Of a DNA stretch of 7,695 nt, positions 4,300-7,695 are shown piece by piece. The notes beneath the pieces were generated by a model. That model made no database searches, was not told where the DNA came from, and was given only the letters and a program-made list of their open reading frames with translations. A program made the position numbers and the translations under genes. The DNA is from Thermoleophilia bacterium (GTDB taxonomy: Bacteria > Actinomycetota > Thermoleophilia > Gaiellales > Gaiellaceae): assembly GCA_025933895.1 (NCBI GenBank), contig JAICZB010000109.1, forward strand, positions 1 through 7,695. The letters are read 5' to 3'. Positions within the stretch are counted from its first letter, which is position 1; every line of letters starts with the position of its first letter.

Positions 4300-5437
4300 G
4301 CAACAGCGCCGCGACGCCGCCGACCGGCTCGAGGTCGCGGTGCTCCTCACCGATCACCTCGACCGTCCCGCCGTGGGTCAGCGTCTGGTGGACGGCGAGA
4401 TCGAGCCCGGTGTCGGCCGACTGGAGCGTCGTCCCGTCGAGTGGGCAGCTTCCGTCGGTCGCCTGCGCGCGGCCGCACGCCGGACAGACGAAGGCGGGCC
4501 GGTCGGCGCCGTCCTGCACGAGCAGGAGCTCGACGCGACCGTCGGACGCAGCCTGCAGCGTCTCCTCCCAGCCGGCGGCGGCGCGCCCGTTCCGGGCAGC
4601 CTCCTCCCGCCAGCGTCCGAGCAGCTCCTCCTCTCTGCCGGCGCGCCACTCGTCGAGCATCGGACGGGCTGCCTCGAGCAGTCGCGGGGCATCGACGTGT
4701 GCCTCGGCCGCAACCCAGCCGACGAGCGCCCGGCGCGTCTCCGGCGAGAGCAGGCTCTCGAAGCCTGACCGGGTCTCCTCCGGCCCGGCGAGTACGACAC
4801 GCACTCCCCGCAGCCGGCGGACGCAGCGGTCGAGCGCGTCGGCCACGTCGCGCAGATGCCGGTCCACGATCGTCTCGATATGGCGCTCGTAGCGCGCCTG
4901 CGACCAGCCACCCTGGTCATGGCGACCGGGCACGTCCGCCGTCTCGTCGGCGAGCGGGGTCAGCTGGCCGGCGCGGAGCCGGTAGACGTCGCCGCGCTCC
5001 CGTCCCACGTAGGCGACGAGCGCGCCGTCGCCGCTCCCGACGAGGCGTACGAGCGGCGCGAGGTACAGCTGCTTCGCGATGCGGGCCTCGTCCCGGACCG
5101 TCCACGGCAGCATGAGCGGCAGGAACAGATCGTCGAGCCCTGCCGAGAACAGCGCGACGCCGCGGACCCCGTCGCGGTTGAACTCCTCGTCGAACCAGGA
5201 TCCGATCCGCTCGAGATCGCGCGCAAGCGCCTTCCGCTCGTCGTGCGAAAGCGCCGCGCGCTGCTCGTCGAGCTGCCGCTCCGCGTGCGCGAGCAGCGAC
5301 CGTGTATGCGACGCGAGATCTCCTGCGGTCGGCACAGTGCTCGGATCGAGCCCGACATAGAGACTCACCGCACAACCGTGTCTCGCCCGGAAGGCCGCGA
5401 GCTCGCGCAGCTGCTCCCACGTCATCGTTCCGGCCAC
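4292..5437 (-). CDS. baeRF/Vms1-like release factor homologue
   Basis: This 381-aa protein belongs to the bacterial eRF1-like (baeRF) group related to eukaryotic Vms1/ANKZF1, thought to cleave peptidyl-tRNA in ribosome rescue. Direct evidence for this subgroup is thin. The N-terminal part (about 5-165) is alpha/beta with SLYVGLDPST at 25-34. The signature HDQGGWSQAR at 173-182 sits where eRF1 has GGQ. The Gln is at 180, giving a GxxQ pattern as in Vms1. Helical Arg/Glu-rich segments follow to about 295. The C-terminal part has CPAC...CPLDG with Cys 318, 321 and 331, a zinc-ribbon-like knuckle lacking an obvious fourth Cys. There is no signal peptide or membrane helix, so it should be cytoplasmic. 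The GTG start at 5437 was preferred over the ATG at 5425 because GGAGGT (5445-5450) ends seven bases upstream. Its promoter faces that of trxB. Its end meets rmuC in the tandem repeat. Confidence 0.8.
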   Translation of the reverse strand: MAGTMTWEQLRELAAFRARHGCAVSLYVGLDPSTVPTAGDLASHTRSLLAHAERQLDEQRAALSHDERKALARDLERIGSWFDEEFNRDGVRGVALFSAGLDDLFLPLMLPWTVRDEARIAKQLYLAPLVRLVGSGDGALVAYVGRERGDVYRLRAGQLTPLADETADVPGRHDQGGWSQARYERHIETIVDRHLRDVADALDRCVRRLRGVRVVLAGPEETRSGFESLLSPETRRALVGWVAAEAHVDAPRLLEAARPMLDEWRAGREEELLGRWREEAARNGRAAAGWEETLQAASDGRVELLLVQDGADRPAFVCPACGRAQATDGSCPLDGTTLQSADTGLDLAVHQTLTHGGTVEVIGEEHRDLEPVGGVAALLRF

Positions 5438-5444
5438 GTCGCCC

Positions 5445-5450
5445 ACCTCC
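5445..5450 (-). promoter_or_regulatory. Strong RBS that fixes a GTG start
   Basis: The minus strand reads GGAGGT here, followed by seven bases and the GTG at 5437. For the in-frame ATG at 5425 the gap would be 19 bases, too long. It is the strongest Shine-Dalgarno in the window and argues for the four-residue longer protein. Confidence 0.75.
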
Positions 5451-5464
5451 CCGCGCCGCCGATT

Positions 5465-5496
5465 CTTATACCTCCTGCCGGCGGCAGGTCCGGGAA
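5465..5496 (-). promoter_or_regulatory. Probable promoter of the baeRF gene
   Basis: The minus strand has TATAAG at 5465-5470, four bases matching TATAAT in a row and the most A/T-rich spot in this region. Transcription would start near 5458, leaving a leader of about 20 bases that contains the Shine-Dalgarno. No good -35 stands at 17 bases. TTCCCG (5491-5496) stands at 20 bases, a long spacer that needs an activator in MerR-type promoters. The palindrome at 5474-5488 lies in that spacer. TTCCCG is also the complement of the trxB -35 element, so the two divergent promoters share DNA. Confidence 0.45.
5474..5488. repeat. Perfect 15-bp palindrome in divergent promoter
   Basis: CCTGCCG (5474-5480) and CGGCAGG (5482-5488) are exact inverted arms around a single G. 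The centre, at 5481, is within a base of the midpoint between the proposed -10 and -35 of the baeRF promoter. It lies four bases upstream of the trxB -35 (5492). The CCT...AGG outline recalls MerR-family operators, but no regulator gene is present in the window. A purely structural or chance origin remains possible. Confidence 0.5.
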
Positions 5497-5518
5497 CGTC
5501 AGTCCGGCCTGGATCGTT
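5492..5518 (+). promoter_or_regulatory. SigR/SigH-type promoter of trxB
   Basis: GGGAAC at 5492-5497 is followed by exactly 18 bases and GTT at 5516-5518. This matches the pattern GGAA(T/C)-N18-GTT recognised by the ECF factors SigR (Streptomyces) and SigH (Mycobacterium), which are released from their zinc-dependent anti-sigma factors by disulfide stress. Thioredoxin reductase is a classical member of those regulons, so element and gene agree. The leader would be about 28 bases and includes the RBS GAGGAA at 5545-5550. A housekeeping promoter overlapping GTTTAATAC cannot be ruled out. Confidence 0.7.
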
Positions 5519-5553
5519 TAATACAACGGACAAGTTTTGCGAGAGAGGAACCG

Positions 5554-6537
5554 ATGAGCGACGTACGTGATGTGATCGTGATCGGCGGTGGGCCCGCGGG
5601 ATACACCGCGGCGCTCTACGCTGCGCGCGCGAACCTGCAACCGCTCGTGATCGAAGGCTTCAGCTGGGGTGGCCAGCTCATGATCACGAGCGACGTGGAG
5701 AACTACCCGGGCTATCCCGACGGGGTCATGGGGCCCGAGATGATGGCGGAGTTCCGCCGCCAGGCGGAGCGCTTCGGGACCGAGTTCGTCACCGACGACG
5801 TGACGCGGGTGGACTTCTCCGAGCGACCGTTCCGGGTCTGGGTCGAGGGCGAGGAGTACCGCGCCCGGTCGGTGATCGTGGCCACCGGCGCGAGCGCCCG
5901 CTGGCTCGGGCTCGAGTCCGAGGAGCGTCTGAAGGGACGCGGCGTGTCGGCGTGCGCGACCTGCGACGGCGCGTTCTTCCGCGACAAGCACATCTTCGTC
6001 GTCGGCGGCGGCGACTCCGCGTTCGAGGAAGCCCTGTTCCTCACGCGGTTCGGCTACAAGGTCACGCTCGTCCACCGCCGGGACGAGTTCCGTGCCTCGC
6101 AGATCATGGTCGACCGGGCACGCGACAACGAGAAGATCGAGTTCAAGACGCCGTTCGCCGTCGAGGAGGTGCTCGGAGAGGACTCCATCAGCGGGCTCCG
6201 GCTGCGCAACACCGAGACGGACGAGACAGAGGAGGTCGAGGCGGGCGCGCTGTTCGTCGCCATCGGTCACGACCCGAACACGAACCTCTTCGTCGACCAG
6301 CTCGACCACGACGCGAACGGCTATCTCGTGACGAAGCCGGGCACGACCGAGACCAACATCGCGGGCGTGTTCGCGGCCGGCGACGTCCAGGACCACGTCT
6401 ACCGCCAGGCGGTCACCGCCGCAGGCAGCGGCTGTATGGCGGCGCTCGACGCGGAGCGGTTCCTCGCGGCGGACGAGGGACACGCCGGAACCGCCCTGAC
6501 CGCGCCGCGACCCGAGGCCGAGCCCACAAAGGTGTAG
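5554..6537 (+). CDS. trxB: Thioredoxin reductase (NADPH)
   Basis: This 327-aa cytoplasmic flavoprotein passes electrons from NADPH through FAD and a cysteine pair to thioredoxin. The FAD-binding loop is GGGPAG (11-16) and the second FAD contact is GVFAAGDV (271-278). The NADPH domain has GGGDSA (151-156) and HRRDEFR (174-180), the arginines that select NADPH over NADH. The redox-active C134-A-T-C137 is in SACATCDGA. Its length fits the low-molecular-weight bacterial class, with an extra Ala/Pro/Glu tail of about 17 residues. The ATG at 5554 has the RBS AGAGAGGAA three to four bases upstream, close but usable. The frame is open further upstream to 5302 only as an Arg-rich shadow of the opposing gene. 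No thioredoxin gene (trxA) adjoins it, unlike the common trxBA arrangement. The next gene is corA, 27 bases on. The upstream SigR/SigH-type promoter points to induction by disulfide stress. Confidence 0.97.
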   Translation: MSDVRDVIVIGGGPAGYTAALYAARANLQPLVIEGFSWGGQLMITSDVENYPGYPDGVMGPEMMAEFRRQAERFGTEFVTDDVTRVDFSERPFRVWVEGEEYRARSVIVATGASARWLGLESEERLKGRGVSACATCDGAFFRDKHIFVVGGGDSAFEEALFLTRFGYKVTLVHRRDEFRASQIMVDRARDNEKIEFKTPFAVEEVLGEDSISGLRLRNTETDETEEVEAGALFVAIGHDPNTNLFVDQLDHDANGYLVTKPGTTETNIAGVFAAGDVQDHVYRQAVTAAGSGCMAALDAERFLAADEGHAGTALTAPRPEAEPTKV

Positions 6538-6544
6538 GCCACGC

Positions 6545-6564
6545 CGCGGCGAATCCGCGCCGCG
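6545..6564 (+). promoter_or_regulatory. Hairpin abutting the corA start codon
   Basis: CGCGGCG (6545-6551) and CGCCGCG (6558-6564) form a perfect 7-bp stem with loop AATCCG. Its last base is directly followed by the ATG of corA, in the place where a ribosome-binding site would be. No Shine-Dalgarno is present. It might dampen corA translation unless ribosomes finishing trxB open it, but a stem of this size is not rare in DNA this rich in G and C. Confidence 0.4.
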
Positions 6565-7476
6565 ATGGTCGCAACCTGGATCGACCTGGTCGACCCAAAC
6601 CTCGACGAGGTGCGCGCGAAGGCGCCGCGCGAGCTGGAGGAGACGGCGATCGCGCAGCTCCTCGCGCCGCCGCGGCACGAGGACGAGCCGCGGCCGACCC
6701 TCGTCGGTCACGGCGACTACGTCTTCGGGGTCTTCCTCGTCGCGGTCGCCAGACGGGAGGAAGACCTCGTCTACTACCAGGAGATCGACGTCGTGCTCAC
6801 GCACGACACGCTCCTCACCGTGCGCAAGACCCCGCCGTCGGAGCACGCCGCCTGCGACGTCGAGATCGTGAAGAAGGGCGTCAAGCCCGACGACTCGGCC
6901 GGGATGATGGCCTATCGCCTGATCGACGAGATCGCCGAGCGTTACCTCACGCTCGTCGACGACCTCGACGAGGAGATCGACGAGCTGGAGGACCAGGTCG
7001 AGGCCAACCCCGCAGACAAGACACGGGCGCGCATCGGCTCACTTCGTCACGACCTCCTCCACATCCGCCGGACCCTGACGCCGATGCGAGACGCCGTCCG
7101 GCGTGTGATCGACAACACGGTGGAGGTCGAACACGGGCCCGAGGTCTTCCCCCACGAGGTCGAGATCGCCTTCAACGCCGCGTACGACAAGTTCCTGCGG
7201 GCCTCCGACGGGCTCGACCTCGCGCGCGACCTGCTCGCGGGCGTTCGCGACTACAGCCAGGCCAAGATCGCGAACGACCAGAACGAGGTGATGAAGCGGC
7301 TGACGGTGATCGCGGCGCTCCTCCTTCTCCCGACGTTCATCGTCGGCCTCTACGGCCAGAACTTCGTCGACATCCCCGAGCTCCGCTGGCACCTGGGCTA
7401 CCTCTACGTCTGGGGAGTGATCGTCGTCACGACGGCGTTGCAGCTGTGGTGGTTCCGCCGCAAACGCTGGTTCTGA
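6565..7476 (+). CDS. corA: CorA-family divalent metal channel (GQN variant)
   Basis: CorA proteins form pentameric inner-membrane channels for Mg2+ (some carry Co2+, Ni2+ or Zn2+). In this 303-aa protein, residues 1-90 form the cytoplasmic alpha/beta domain and about 110-245 the long helical funnel (acidic DDLDEEIDELEDQ at 132-144). Membrane helix 1 is about 246-263, the pore-mouth loop YGQNFVDIPELRW follows, and helix 2 is about 277-296. The end is the basic RRKRWF that is typical of the family. The selectivity signature, normally Gly-Met-Asn, is G264-Q265-N266 here. The acidic loop residue (E272) is kept. Length fits the family. The ATG at 6565 lacks a Shine-Dalgarno and is preceded directly by a hairpin. 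It starts 27 bases after trxB and is probably cotranscribed, with coupled translation possible. Mg2+ as the cargo is assumed from the family. The GQN variant leaves substrate less certain. Confidence 0.92.
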   Translation: MVATWIDLVDPNLDEVRAKAPRELEETAIAQLLAPPRHEDEPRPTLVGHGDYVFGVFLVAVARREEDLVYYQEIDVVLTHDTLLTVRKTPPSEHAACDVEIVKKGVKPDDSAGMMAYRLIDEIAERYLTLVDDLDEEIDELEDQVEANPADKTRARIGSLRHDLLHIRRTLTPMRDAVRRVIDNTVEVEHGPEVFPHEVEIAFNAAYDKFLRASDGLDLARDLLAGVRDYSQAKIANDQNEVMKRLTVIAALLLLPTFIVGLYGQNFVDIPELRWHLGYLYVWGVIVVTTALQLWWFRRKRWF

Positions 7477-7482
7477 CCGGGA

Positions 7483-7488
7483 TACCCT
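7483..7488 (+). promoter_or_regulatory. Probable leaderless -10 box, last gene
   Basis: TACCCT, within GATACCCTGACGCC, lies in the 18-base gap between corA and the next gene and ends six bases before the GTG at 7495. Transcription would start at the GTG or next to it. The same GATACCCT precedes dsbB at a similar distance, and there is no Shine-Dalgarno here either. No -35 is recognisable. Confidence 0.5.
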
Positions 7489-7494
7489 GACGCC

Positions 7495-7695
7495 GTGCCG
7501 AACTTCATCTGCCCGAACTGCAAGGAGCGCTCGATCGACATCGACCGCAAGGAGGGCATGTTCGACGAGGCCGTCGCCTGCCACCACTGCGGCTTCGGCT
7601 TCCTCTTCGAGCTGATGGACGACTACTACCCCGCGCCGACGACGGGCCTGGTCACGTGCGATCAGGAGGGCCGAATCCTCGCGATCGGGCGCGGC
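7495..7695 (+). CDS. Zinc-ribbon protein, possibly PAS sensor (partial)
   Basis: Only the first 67 residues are in the window and the frame is open at the right edge. The sequence starts MPNFICPNCKERSIDIDRKE and continues with CHHCGFGFLFELMDDYY. C6-x2-C9 and C29-x2-C32 are two knuckles of a four-cysteine zinc ribbon. After the linker YPAPTTG, the segment LVTCDQEGRILAIGRG reads like the first strands of a PAS domain (D..G.I...). A cytoplasmic sensor or signalling protein is therefore possible, but the rest of the domain is outside the window. The GTG start has no Shine-Dalgarno and sits six bases after a TACCCT box, so leaderless expression is likely. It follows corA by 18 bases on the same strand but seems to have its own promoter. 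The zinc ribbon is well supported. The PAS reading is tentative. Confidence 0.75.
   Translation, partial: MPNFICPNCKERSIDIDRKEGMFDEAVACHHCGFGFLFELMDDYYPAPTTGLVTCDQEGRILAIGRG

Noticed and set aside
5518..6846. Long minus-strand open frame (442 aa)
   Set aside because: It runs antisense to trxB and the start of corA. The composition (Val/Arg/Glu/Asp repeats) is that of a complement of GC-rich coding DNA, with no domain.
5952..7490. Long plus-strand open frame (512 aa) across trxB and corA
   Set aside because: It is in another frame of two clearly recognised genes and its translation is an Arg/Gly/Pro-rich string, a common effect of high GC.
1..7695. CRISPR array, insertion sequence, prophage or toxin-antitoxin module
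   Set aside because: No regularly spaced repeats, terminal inverted repeats, transposase, integrase or phage protein was found. The tRNA has no nearby duplicated 3' end that would mark an attachment site.

Overview
The window is very GC-rich, with almost only G/C at third codon positions, no TTA codon in any called gene, and two probable leaderless start sites. Together with the gene families present (DsbB/DsbA pair, actinobacterial-type baeRF protein, thiol-stress-type trxB promoter) this suggests a high-GC Actinomycetota genome, perhaps class Thermoleophilia (Gaiellales/Solirubrobacterales). The class is inferred from the look of the proteins, not from a marker gene. It reads as chromosomal sequence: no insertion sequence, phage, CRISPR or attachment site was seen.

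Left part (1-1288): poorly resolved. A small helical hypothetical protein lies on the minus strand (203-550). A gene-free stretch (551-885) carries two adjoining palindromes, and a small, uncertain plus-strand ORF follows (886-1245). A complete tRNA-Leu(UAA) gene sits on the minus strand at 1289-1373.

Middle part (1420-4299): a membrane DsbB-like thiol oxidase and a membrane-anchored DsbA-like oxidoreductase overlap by 8 bases and form an extracytoplasmic disulfide-formation operon. Between dsbA and rmuC lie a terminator-like hairpin, a consensus-like promoter whose -10 sits between the arms of a palindrome, and an 11-bp hairpin followed by five T. That last hairpin would start at or near the predicted transcription start, so the locus may make a very short RNA or attenuate rmuC. 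rmuC (membrane-anchored, coiled coil, PD-(D/E)XK-like domain) ends in a 17-bp tandem duplication. One copy supplies the rmuC stop codon and the other the stop codon of the convergent gene.

Right part (4292-7695): a minus-strand baeRF/Vms1-like release-factor homologue is divergent from trxB (thioredoxin reductase). Their shared 116-bp intergenic region holds an exact match to the SigR/SigH-type thiol-oxidative-stress promoter pattern (GGAAC-N18-GTT) for trxB. It also holds a perfect palindrome between the elements of the opposing promoter. trxB is followed after 27 bases by a CorA-type metal channel with a GQN instead of GMN signature. The window ends inside a probably leaderless gene for a zinc-ribbon protein that may continue into a PAS-like sensor domain.

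The common thread is thiol redox control: disulfide formation outside the membrane (DsbA/DsbB) and disulfide reduction inside it (TrxB, with a thiol-stress promoter). No wholly new multi-gene system was found. The most unusual elements are the compact regulatory structures at 2938-3017 and 5465-5518 and the duplicated convergent stop codon.
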